The notes under the pieces: generated by a model
Seen by the model: the letters and a program-made list of their open reading frames with translations, nothing else
What the model was told of the DNA's origin: nothing
The model's database searches: none
In this document: positions 13,507 to 24,279 of the stretch, piece by piece
Layout: every line of letters begins with the position of its first letter
How positions within the stretch are numbered: the first letter of the stretch is position 1
Made by a program: the position numbers and the translations under genes
NCBI GenBank assembly: GCA_963575645.1
Contig: OY754475.1
Location: 16,468,509 to 16,532,508, forward strand
Reading direction: 5' to 3'
DNA from: Xanthostigma xanthostigma
Taxonomy: Eukaryota > Arthropoda > Insecta > Raphidioptera > Raphidiidae
Length of the DNA stretch: 64,000 nt

Positions 13507-16500
13507 ATGAAAGAAATATCAATAATTGGATCCGGATTAAATGAAATTTGTCGATTGTGCTTATCAAGTGACGTTACACTCTCAGATATATTTTATTTTT
13601 CATCGAAAATGAAGAATAGCTTGCCTGGTTTTATCATGAAGTGTACTGCTGTTCAGGTAAGTTCTATTCTTTCCAAAGTTTACTGGCAATAGAATGTTAT
13701 TATTTGAAATAACATTAGAGTTTATTTTGTATATCACAGAGAAAGGTAACATTCAACGATTTAGGCGAATTTTTTTAACGCCTCGAACTATCATTGCTAT
13801 AGGACAATTAAAGAAGTGAACTGTAAACACACCTGTTTTCAAGAAAGAAAAGCTGTACAAATGACCGAAATTAAAGAATTTCACACACAAACGTCAAAAT
13901 CATGGAGATTAGGCTCCCTATTTGACAATAGAATAGAAGAAAATAAATGTATTGTTCATAATTGCTATACAGCAGGAGTTCGTCATAAATTTCTTAATTA
14001 AAATTAATTTAAAAAAATTCTTGTACTGAATATAGACAAGCTTTAATTAAAATGATTTAAGCTCCCTTTAAGAAAAGGTAAATTCTTCAGTTCTATAGGA
14101 AAGCAGTTATAGAATTTTAGGGCAGAGTATTCGGGGCTGTTTTGATAAAGACTAAGATTTGGTTTCGGAAAAATAATTGAATTCTTATACGCGTTTGGTA
14201 GCTATGCATTGTACTGTGAGTTGGATATTAATTAACAAATTTCTGCAATTGACATAGAGAGTGATAAATGTAAATAGATGGAACTGTTAATATTTGATTT
14301 GGCTTAAAATAATTTTTACAACTGTCACGAAAACCTAGATTGAAAACAATTCTTATAGCTTTTTTCTGCATTAAAAATACTCTATGGAGATCGGATGCAC
14401 TGCTACCCCAAAACATGATTCCGTAATATGACCACACTAATGTTTTATTACACTGTGGCTCAGAGGTACTATTCTCATTGCGACGTTGTCATATATCTAA
14501 TACAGTTTTAATTTCGTTTTTTAACGAATATACCCCACGAACAATTAAAAAAAACTCCATCGCATCAACAGCACCTCTTCAAATGACGTATAATGCTTTT
14601 GACAACATCATTTCTAGCCGATTTGTATTAAATAGTAAATGTTGGGGAATTGTATAGATATTGGTCATTCCGAAAGTAACTAACAAGATCGCTACTTATA
14701 CGATATTAAAAATTATCCCCCCATAATTAAAAATAACAGTAATAGTTGCTATTAATGTCGTTTTTTTTAAAGTATGTTTCAACTAAAAATATATTCTGCA
14801 ACTGTTGTATAGCAATAGGTGGTCGGTCTGTCTAAAATTTCACTAATAATCGTAGGTGTCTATCTATTCAGTAGAATTTTAACCAGAGAAAAAGACGTCA
14901 CACTCGTATTATAAGTGATAATAAATATTTATTAGTATTTGAATTTAACTTATTCCAAATTCCTCTCATTTATTAGTATCTTTGAACGTTACATAAATTA
15001 GTTATTTATTATTGAAAAATCTCTTAATAAGCCTATTTTTAATTAATTTAATTTTCATTTTAAACTATGATACGTCACTAAGAATTTAGAAACAATATTT
15101 TTAATAAAATGGCAATTCACTATTTTAAAAATAATTTAAAATGTTCTCGATTGTCAGATTACCAGAGGCGACAAACTGCCAAATTTCATCTGCCAGTTAT
15201 GTCACACTAAACTGGAGGAAACTCATCAGTTCCTGACGCAAATAGAACAATCTGACAAAACACTGCGACGCTATCTTAAGCTATTAAGCGTGCCTGACAA
15301 ACCAATCAAAGCTGAATGTTCTGTTCAACCTTCTGATGATAATTTAATCATTTGCACTAATGACGATATTGTGAAAAGTGAACCTTTAGAGCTCGATGAT
15401 GTGTTTGACATGGATCTTAATTTGAATGAGACCGGACCTGGAAACTTCATTCAAGAAAATTATAATAACGAGAAAATATATTTTAAATCTGAAAACGATG
15501 CCGGACTGGTTGATGACTATTTATTTTTACCATCAGAATGCGCAACGAGCGCACAAGACATTGTTTCAACTAACATAGATGACAAGGAATTCATCTGTCA
15601 GGACTCAAAGATAGACATAGAAGAGACTAAAGTGGGCGAAGATATGAGAGTCAATTGGAAAGAGCAAAAACCGGAGAATTATCAAGCAACGAATGAATTA
15701 ATGAAAGAAATATCTTTAAATATCAAAATCAATGACGTAAATATGGATGATAATGTATTAATTTTAACAAAATCAGTATGTGACAAGGAAAGCGCTTCAT
15801 CTAACGCTGGTATAAATGAATTTAGCTGCGAAGATACGAAAATTAATATTGGCGACACGTTGGAGAATTCATGTTTGCATTCTGCTAATCAGACTGAAAA
15901 GTTTAATAAACGTGAAGAAACAATCAAAAATTGTTCGATAAATTGTAAGAAGCATAAAGAAGCAAATGAATTTAAATCGTCCAACTGCGACATTAGCAAT
16001 AGTTATCTTTCCGATCGTTCTAGTTTCCATTATCATAAACGAACACATTCTGGTGAAAAACCATATAAATGCAACGTTTGTATTAAATGCTTTACAACTG
16101 CTGCAAAATTGACGTATCATCAACGGATACATACGGGTGAGAAACCTTATCAGTGTGACCTTTGCACTAAATGTTTCTCCGACTCATCGAATTTAAAGAG
16201 ACACAAACTTACGCATACCGGCGAGAAACCTTATCAGTGTGACCTTTGTACTAAGTGTTTCTCTTACTCAAGCAATTTAAATGATCACAAGCGTGTTCAC
16301 AGCGGTGAGAAACCTTATCAGTGTGATCTTTGTACTAAGTGTTTCTTTTACTTATCCAGTTTAAATGCACACAAGCGTACACATACCGGCCACAAACCTT
16401 ATCAATGTGACCTTTGCACTAAGTGTTTCACTGACTCATCCAATTTAAATGAACACAAACGTATACATACCGACGGGAAACCTTATCAGTGTGACGTTTG

Positions 16501-16996
16501 TAATAAGTTTTTCTCCTATTCATCCAATTTAAAGAAACACAAGCGTATACATACCGGCAAGAAACCTTATCAATGTGACCTTTGTACTAAGTATTTCTTT
16601 TCCTCATCCAATTTAAATGAGCATAAGCGTGTTCATAGCGGTGAGAAACCTTATCAGTGTGACCTTTGTACTAAATGTTTCTCTCACTCATCCAGTTTAA
16701 CCGAACACAAGCGTATACATACTGGTGAGAAACCTTATCAGTGTGACCTTTGCAATATGTCTTTCTCTCAGTCAAGGTCTTTAAAGAAACATAAGCGTAT
16801 ACATACTGGTGAGAAGCCTTATCAATGTAACCTTTGTACTAAGTGTTTCTCTTCCTCATCCAATTTAAATGAACACAAACGTATACATACTGGTGAGAAA
16901 CCTTATCAGTGTGACTTTTGTAATATGTCTTTCTCTCGGTCAAACTCTCTAAAGAAACATAAGTGTATACATCCCGGCAAAAAACCCTGTCAATAA
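13507..16996 (+). CDS. G3: ZAD-C2H2 zinc-finger protein, two exons, eleven fingers
   Basis: Exons are 13507..13656 and 15158..16996, giving 662 residues. CAG|GTAAG and TTGTCAG| bound the 1.5-kb intron. ZAD cysteines are C15/C18 and C62/C65. The linker is acidic and has a short extra segment (LVDDYLFL) that G1, G2 and G4 lack. The first finger position is dead: CDIS replaces CxxC. Eleven intact fingers follow. One linker (TDGKP) departs from TGEKP, and the last finger ends PGKKPCQ. The intron holds a LINE fragment at 13931-14424. It is probably a nuclear DNA-binding regulator with unknown targets. Confidence 0.83.
13931..14424 (-). mobile_element. LINE 3' fragment in G3 intron 1
   Basis: Minus-strand translation of 14228-14437 gives the C-terminal part of a Jockey/CR1-like reverse transcriptase (GIMFWGSSASDLHRVFLMQK, then RDSCKNYFKPNQILTV). 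The tail continues in other frames toward 14020. The homologous G4 intron (near 19195) runs directly from TTTGACAAT into ATGACCACAC, so it is the empty site. The G3 copy shows a short AATA duplication at the ends. Confidence 0.75.
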
Positions 16997-17029
16997 GACC
17001 TTTGTACTCAGCGTTTCTTTCAGTCATTC

Positions 17030-17435
17030 ACAATAGGGCTCTTCATATAATATATTAGATATCAAACATCCTCACAAAATTTGGTTTCAATCCGTTCATC
17101 CGTTTTATCTGTATCGTGCTCACAGACTAACAGACGCACAGAGTTTTTCATAGATAGTGCCCGTACTACTGTATAAAATCATTTTATAAGAAACTCCTAA
17201 GGAAAAGTTCTTTATCTTGGCCGTGCGCCAACAGTACTTTTTAGTATTTTTTAGTGCCCTAACTCCAAGAAATCACTTTACAAAATAACACTATTGTCAA
17301 GTTGGTAGTAAATTTGTATTAAGTTGGTATAATAAAAAGGGTATCACATGGATGTGAGAAGGAGTGACGTGGCTTGCATTGTAATTACGGAGGGTAGAGG
17401 TCTATAATTGCAATGTATCACGCAGTCTACCTATA
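17030..17435. repeat. Dispersed and satellite repeats 3' of G3
   Basis: Contains the GGCTCTTCATAT...CCGTTCATCCG dispersed repeat and one 140-bp satellite unit. A segment with GTGACGTGGCTTGCATTG follows, and it recurs 3' of G4 at 23050-23120. This shows that G3 and G4 were duplicated with their 3' flanks. Confidence 0.55.
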
Positions 17436-18502
17436 CAGGTGTCCCTAAAAGGTCTTTACAAAAGCCTACCACATATTCTTCAGGCCAAAACAACTCGATA
17501 CAAGCAAACTTACCTCAGTACAAAGTTGCTTAGTTTGGGCGCTAGACGGCTCTTAAGTTGCAATTTTCAAATCGTTTTTGCTTTATAACTTTGAAACGGC
17601 TCATGAGATTTTACTCAAATTTGGTACGTTGGCATAGCTTTATTAATAAAACCCATATCATAATAATGATGAATATCATTCCATGGGCGTAGAACTTGAT
17701 TTTTTCGATAATTAAACGCCAATGGAAAAAAATCAGTTTGAGTACCTATGAAATCTAGATCACGCGACTCATTTACTACAAAAAAGGTACTCTTGATAAA
17801 ATTCGATTACTCTCATAGTTTCGACAAAATTTTAATTTTAGTAATTTAGAGCATAATTAAATACACACAAGACCTCTGTGAATACTGTAGAACAACTATG
17901 GCAACGTATTCAACAAGCAACAAATAATAATCTTACAGGCGATGAAGAAATTATGCAAAAAGTACATTTCAATTTTTTGCGTCGTATACTTTTTTGTATA
18001 CGTGAAAATGGTGAACATTTTGAACAATTTTTGTGAAATATCTGTTATTCGTTTTAATATTTAATTATGCTCTAAATTACTAAAATTAAAATTTTGTCGA
18101 AACTATGAGAGTAGTCGAATTTTATCAAAAGTACCTTTTTTGTAGTAAATGAGTCGCGTGATCCAGATTTCATACTCAAACTGATTTTTTTTCCATTGGC
18201 GTAGAAGTTTTAGATGTTTAATTATCGAAAAAATCAAGTTCTACGCCCATGGAATGATATTCATCATTACTATTTTATGGGTTTTATTGCCCAATAAAGC
18301 TATGCCAACGTACCAAATTTGAGTAAAATCTCATGAGCCGTTTCAAAGTTATAAAGCAAAAACGATTTGAAAATTGTAACTTAAGAGCCGTCTAGCGCCC
18401 AAACTAAGCAACTTTGTACTGAGGTAAGTATGCTTGTATCGAGTTGTTTTGGCCTGAAGAATATGTGGTAGGCTTTTGTAAAGACCTTTTAGGGACATCC
18501 TG
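17436..18502 (+). mobile_element. Tc1/mariner-type element with ~430-bp inverted repeats
   Basis: Termini are CAGG(T/A)TGTCCCTAAAAGG, flanked by TA on both sides. The arms run from 17436 to about 17870 and from about 18075 to 18502. The centre (17865-18035) reads as the tail of a DDE transposase, with VEQLWQRIQQA, then FNFLRRILFCIRENGEHFEQ and a stop, so the element is an internal-deletion derivative. The 3' flank of G4 holds the empty site at about 23122. Confidence 0.8.
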
Positions 18503-18757
18503 TATATTTTATATATTGCCGTTGCCTAAGTAAGTTGAATACAAAGAATGTTTAAGATGTTAGCAGTATGTTTTTGTGTTATTATGTTTTAATGTTATTT
18601 TGTTCTGTTAATTTAAATAAATATATTTTGTTCTATAAAAGTGTATATTACTTTGTAATAAACGATCTAGACCACTTAACATTTATAAGTAAAAGTTTTC
18701 TAGGTTTAGGCCGCGTGCAGTGGTCCTTCAAGAATATTTTGTTAACAAATTAACATT

Positions 18758-21700
18758 ATGAAAGAAATATCAATAATTGGATCCGGATTAAATGAAATTT
18801 GTCGATTGTGCTTATCAAGTGGCGTTACACTCTCAGATATATTTTATTTTTCATCGAAAATAAAGAATAGCTTGCCTGGTTTTATCATGAAGTGTGCTGC
18901 TGTTCAGGTAAGTTCTATTCTTTCCAAATTTTGTTGGCAATAGAATGTTATTAAATGAAATAACATTAGAGTTTATTTTGTATATCACAGAGAAAGATAA
19001 CATTCTACAGAATGGACACCTACGATTTTGTCGAATTTTTTAACGCCTCGAACTGTCTTTTGCTATTGGACAGATAAAGAAGTGAACTGTGAACACACCT
19101 TTTTTCAAGAAAGAAAAACTGTACAAACGACCGAAATTAAAGAATTTCACACACAAACGTCAAAACCAAGGAGATTAGGCTCCCTATTTGACAATATGAC
19201 CACACTAATGTTTTATTATACCGTGGTTCACAGGTACTATTCTCATTGCGACGGTGTCATACATATATCACATTTTTAATTTCGTTTATTAACGATTATA
19301 CCCCACAAACAATTAAAAATCAAATTATATTCTTTTCGCATCAACAGCACCCAGGCGCAGTCCGAAGGGGGGGGGGGTCACAGGGGAATGACCCCCCCCC
19401 AAAATCTAAGGTCAAATTGAAAAATCTCAAAAATTTGCCAAATAATGTATAAAATAAAATGTATAAAATAAAATTGTGTCTTGTGCAATAATGTTTATTT
19501 TATTCCAGATACCTATTTTTTATTACTGTAGTGAGTGACCCCCTCCAAAATTTCAGGCTGCGACCGTGCCTGACAACACCCCGTTATCGTTTTTGAAGGA
19601 ACTCCTCCATACCCCCTTTCCCATTTCACTGCGCCACAAAAACACCAATGCATTAAGGTTTTGTCGCTCCTGAGCGAGTCGTTCATAATAAACGACTCCT
19701 TTCTCGGAGCGGAGCGAGTCGCTTTTTTTTTGTGAATGATTCACTCCGAGCGCCATTGCTCTGTGCTGAGCTGTTCTCTACTGTTGCATTCGCACATTTA
19801 CAGAGCGCACACAGCACAGGCCACAGAGGCACTAGTGAATTTTGCACGTACGGAGTTATCTTTGCTGAGACATTTAATGTTAAATGACACACTGTAAGTG
19901 TAATAGTACTAAACTTACAGTGACTTAAACCATTCACATTGACGTCGTTCACAAAGATATAATATTGTAACAATAAACAGTCTTATTGTTAAGCTTTAAT
20001 TATACTTTATAGTTAATCCGAAATGCGAATAATATAAGATCAGAATCATATTAAAATGAGCTTAGAACTGAGTGTATGTATTGTGCTGTGCATTGTGCAA
20101 TGCTACATGACTCCTGAGCATGTATGATGACAATTCACACCTCTGCAGTCTGCACTATTGTGTAGTGCGTACTGTCTAGTGTCGCTCCTTTGAACAACTC
20201 GCTCGGAGGGAATCTTTTTAGTGAGCGGAGCGCACGGAGCCAGCTTCAATAAAGAGTCATGTGGACACATCACAACTAAATGAATCAACAGCACCCCTTC
20301 AAACGACTTATAATGATTTTGGAAACATCGATTTCTAGCCGATTTGTATTGAATAGTAAATGTTGGGGAATTGTACAGATATTGGTCATTACGAAAGTAA
20401 CTAACAAGATGGCTACTTAAACGATATTAAAAATAACAGTGATAGTTGCTATTAATGTCGTTTTTTTTAAGTATGTTACAACTAAAAATATATTTTGCAA
20501 CTGTTGTATAGCAATAGGATGCCGGTCCGGCTAAAATTTCACTAATAATAGTAGGTGTCTATTCAGTAGAATTTTAACCAGAAAAATAGACGTCATACTC
20601 GTATTATAAGTGATAATAAATATTTATTAAAAGTTGAATTTAACTATTCCAAATGCCTCCCATTTATTAGTATCTGTAAACGTTACATAAATCGCCCATT
20701 TATTATTGAAAAATCTCGATTTTAATTTGTAACTTGTTACAAGCAAACCATCGTTTCAAATCTACATAATATGGTTTTTTATAACAAATTTATAACTAGC
20801 TTAAACTCGTTGTTCAGTTAGCTTTATATTTTTTGAACAAAGTACTTATTTTTTGCTAATGCCACAAATAACAAATTGTTTCTAAAGAAAATAATTATTT
20901 ATTATTATTTTAAACTAAGATACGTCACTAACAATTTAGAAACAATTTTTTTAATAAAATGGCAAGTCAATATTTTGAAAATAATTTAAAATGTTCTCGA
21001 TTGTCAGATTACCAGAGGCGACAAAATGCCAAATTTCATCTGCCAATTATGTCACACTAAACTGGAGGAAACCCATCAGTTCCTGACGCAAATAGAACAA
21101 TCTGACAAAACACTGCGACGTTATCTTAAGCTATTATGTGTGCCCGACAAACCAATCAAAGCTGAATGTTCTGTTCAACCTTCTGAGGATAATTTAATCC
21201 TTTGCACTAATGACGATATCGTGAAAAGTGAATCTTTAGAACTTGACGATGTGTTTGACATGAATCTTAATTTGAATGAGACCGGACCTGCGAACTTCAT
21301 TCAAGAAAATTACAATAACGAAGAAATATATTCTAAATCTGAAATCGATATCGAACTGGGTGAATCAGAATACGCAACGAGCACAATAGACATTATTTCA
21401 ACTAACATAGATGACAACGAATTCAGCTGTCAGGACTCAAAGATAGACATAGAAGAGACTAAAGTGGGCGAAGATATGACAGTCAATTGGAAAAATCAAA
21501 AACCGGAGAATTATCATGTAAAGAGCGAATTATTGGAAGAGGTATCTTTAAATTCCAAAGACAGTGACGAAAATTTTGATGATAATTTATTAATTCTAAG
21601 AAAATCACTATGTGACAAGGAATGCGCTTCATCTAACGTTGATGTAAATGAAATTAACTACGAAGATACGAAAATTAATATTGGCCTTGCATCGGAGAAT

Positions 21701-22495
21701 TCATGTTGGCATTCTGCTAATGAAAAACCATATAAATGCAACGTTTGTATTAAATGCTTTACTACAGCTGCAAAATTGACGAAACATCAATGGATACATA
21801 CGGGTGAGAAACCTTATCAGTGTGACCTTTGCACTAAATGTTTCTCCAACTCATCCAATTTAAAGAGACACAAACTTACACATTTCGGCAAGAAGTCTTA
21901 TCAGTGTGACCTTTGCACTAAGTGGTTCTCCCACTCATCCAGTTTAAATACACACAAGCGTATACATACCGAAGAGAAACCTTATCAGTGTGACCTTTGT
22001 AATAAATGTTTTTTTCATGCACCGCAATTAAATATACACAAGCTTATACATACCGGCGAGAAACCTTATCAGTGTGACCTTTGTACTAAGTGTTTCTCTC
22101 AATCATCCCATTTAAGTAAACACAAGCGTATACATAACGGTGAGAAACCTTATCAGTGTGACCTTTGCACTAAATTTTTCTACGACTCATCCAATTTAAA
22201 AAGACACATGCGTATACATACCGGTGAGAAACCTTATCAGTGTGGCCTTTGTACTAAGTGTTTCTCTCACTCATCCAGTTTAAACGATCACAAGCGTATA
22301 CATACTGGTGAGAAACCTTATCAGTGTGACCTTTGTAATATGTCTTTCTCTAAGTCAGGGTCTTTAAAGAAACATAAGCGTATACATACTGGTGAGAAGC
22401 CTTATCAATGTGACCTTTGTAATAAGTGTTTCTCTCAGTCATCCCATTTAAGTAAACACAAGCGTATACATACCGGCAAAAAACTCTGTCAATAA
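18758..22495 (+). CDS. G4: ZAD-C2H2 zinc-finger protein, two exons, nine fingers
   Basis: Exons are 18758..18907 and 21008..22495, giving 545 residues. Splice sites are CAG|GTAAG and TTGTCAG|ATTACC, phase 0. The ZAD has C15/C18 and C62/C65. The acidic linker is followed by nine fingers with intact C2H2 residues. Linkers HFGKKS and HTEEKP depart from the canonical form. Unlike G1, G2, G3 and G5, its start codon is not preceded by the conserved ATGGTCGCAACAT block: satellite-type sequence (18700-18740) abuts TTAACAAATTAACATT directly before the ATG. The 2.1-kb intron carries a 0.9-kb insertion at 19356. Function is as for its neighbours; its expression is doubtful. Confidence 0.82.
19356..20283. 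mobile_element. Insertion in G4 intron 1 flanked by a ~12-bp duplication
   Basis: ATCAACAGCACC occurs on both sides, at about 19341-19352 and 20283-20294. G3 has the same site once, near 14568. The insert begins with G- and C-runs (GGGGGGGGGG near 19369, CCCCCCCCC near 19394). It then has paired CTCGCTC/GAGCGAG-rich segments around 19672-19750 and 20195-20245. No coding region is recognised, and the class is unclear (SINE- or MITE-like composite). Confidence 0.5.
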
Positions 22496-22499
22496 GACC

Positions 22500-23815
22500 T
22501 TTTTACTCAGCTCTTCATATTGGATATCAAACATCCTCACAAAATTTGGTTTCAATCCGTTCATCCGTTTGATCTGTATGGTGCTCACAGAGTTTTTTCC
22601 AAAAATATTTTTTGCATTTAAAGGACCTCAAAACGATAAAAATATTGTAAAATTTTTGATAAGTGAATTTTGACCTAGTACTTAAAAATATTTTCAAAAT
22701 TACGAAATAAAAAAAATCCAATTCTGCTTACAGATCTGGCAACAAGCCATCTTTAACGAAAACTTTTCTTTTTGTTTTTTTTTTCCTAATAAGTTTTAAC
22801 ATAGATAGTGAACGTACTACTGTATAAAATCATTTTATAAAAAAACTATTAAGGAAATGTTCTTTATCTCGGCCGTGCGCCAACAGTACTTCAAGATTAT
22901 AACTTTTTTCGAAATTTTTACATTTTCAAAATTTTTAGAGCCCTAACTCCAAGAAATCACTTTACAAAATAACTTTATTGTCAAGCTGGTAGTAAATTTC
23001 TATTAAGTTGGTATAATAAAAATAAAATAAAAAACATGGATGTGAGAAGGAGTGACGTGGCTTGCATTGTAATTACGGAGGGTAGAGGTCCATAATAAGC
23101 AATGTATCACGCAGTCTACCTATATTTATATATTGCCGTTGCGTAAGCCCTAAGTAATCGCTAAGGTTGCCTGCGAAAACCCTGCCGAAACAATGTTTTT
23201 TAATTTGTTTATCAGTTAACAGACCAGTGAAGTTAGCTTTTGACAAGGACAAAATTAATAACAGAAAACGAATGATGAGGAGCAAACATTTTTTCTGTGG
23301 AAAAGTTCTGCTTCGTCCAAAACCTCTAAAACACCAAAGAAAATTTTAGAAGGAGAACTTTTCTTTGAATGGAGAAAGATGGAGAACATGTTGAATTATG
23401 ATTTATAATTCTGAATAAATAATTACTTAGAAGTTAGTTATGTTATTATTTTGAATTAAATTTAATTATGTAACTAGTTTTGCGAAAATCTTGAATATCA
23501 CAAATAATTTTTATTTTTAGTAAAATAAAACTTTTTGATTTCCCCCGTATAACTTTAGGCGGTTTTTTTTCCCAATAAGTTTTAACATAGTGCCCGTACT
23601 ACTGTATAAAATTATTTTATAAAAAACTCATTAGGAAAAGTTCTTTATCTCAGCTGTGTGCCAACAGTACTTCAAGAAGATTATGACTTTTTTCGAATTT
23701 TTTACATTTTCAAATTTTTTTATGTGCCCGGACTACTTCAAGAAATCACTTTACAAAATAACTTTATAAGTAAAGGTTTTTCATCTACTGTAAGTCTTAT
23801 AGATAGACCTATGTG
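22500..23815. other. Intergenic region between G4 and G5
   Basis: Contains the dispersed CCGTTCATCCG repeat (22510-22640) and 140-bp satellite units (22700-23000 and 23560-23800). Between them is the empty site for the 17436 element (near 23122). No gene is supported; the short frames near 23167 are unconvincing. Confidence 0.5.
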
Positions 23816-23821
23816 ATATAA

Positions 23822-24202
23822 CAGTGTTTTTCAACCTTTTTCATGATGCGACCCCCCCTGGTATGAAAAAATATTTCGCGACCCCCCGATCCTTCGCATT
23901 TTTATCATGTATGTATGTGTATGTTACAGTGTTACAAATATTCATTCCATACGACGTTTTTATACGTCTCCATAATTAGGATTCGGATATAAGTACATAA
24001 TATAGTACGTAAAACACATTATTTTACTATTATGTACATACATCGAATACGTATATCCTTTTGTTAAAATTCTCTTACTTAATAAATCAATCTTTTTAAT
24101 CTTTATTGTTTTTTTACTAAAATTCTCTCGACCTCTGGCGACCCCCCTACAGAAGCTTCGCGACCCCCCAGGGGGTCGCGACCCACAGGTTGAAAAACAC
24201 TG
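23822..24202. mobile_element. hAT MITE directly upstream of G5
   Basis: Termini are CAGTGTTTTTCAACCTTTTT and AGGTTGAAAAACACTG. Internal blocks of CGCGACCCCCC are mirrored near both ends. Flanks TGATATAA (23814-23821) and TGATAGAA (24203-24210) form an 8-bp duplication with one mismatch. It ends 30 bp from the conserved block before G5 and so may affect the promoter. Confidence 0.8.
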
Positions 24203-24232
24203 TGATAGAATATCTATAAAACTTTCTAATTT

Positions 24233-24252
24233 ATGGTCGCAACATAAAAAGG
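24233..24252 (+). promoter_or_regulatory. Conserved block upstream of the G5 start codon
   Basis: ATGGTCGCAACATAAAAAGG sits 47 bases before the start codon and is identical to the G1 block at 584. Confidence 0.45.
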
Positions 24253-24279
24253 GTTTTCCAAATTAAGATTAAGAAAAAA

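Noticed and set aside
13816-14001. Short frame shared by the introns of G3 and G4 (19028-19279)
   Set aside because: It is intronic sequence shared by descent; the frames differ in length and have no recognisable domain.
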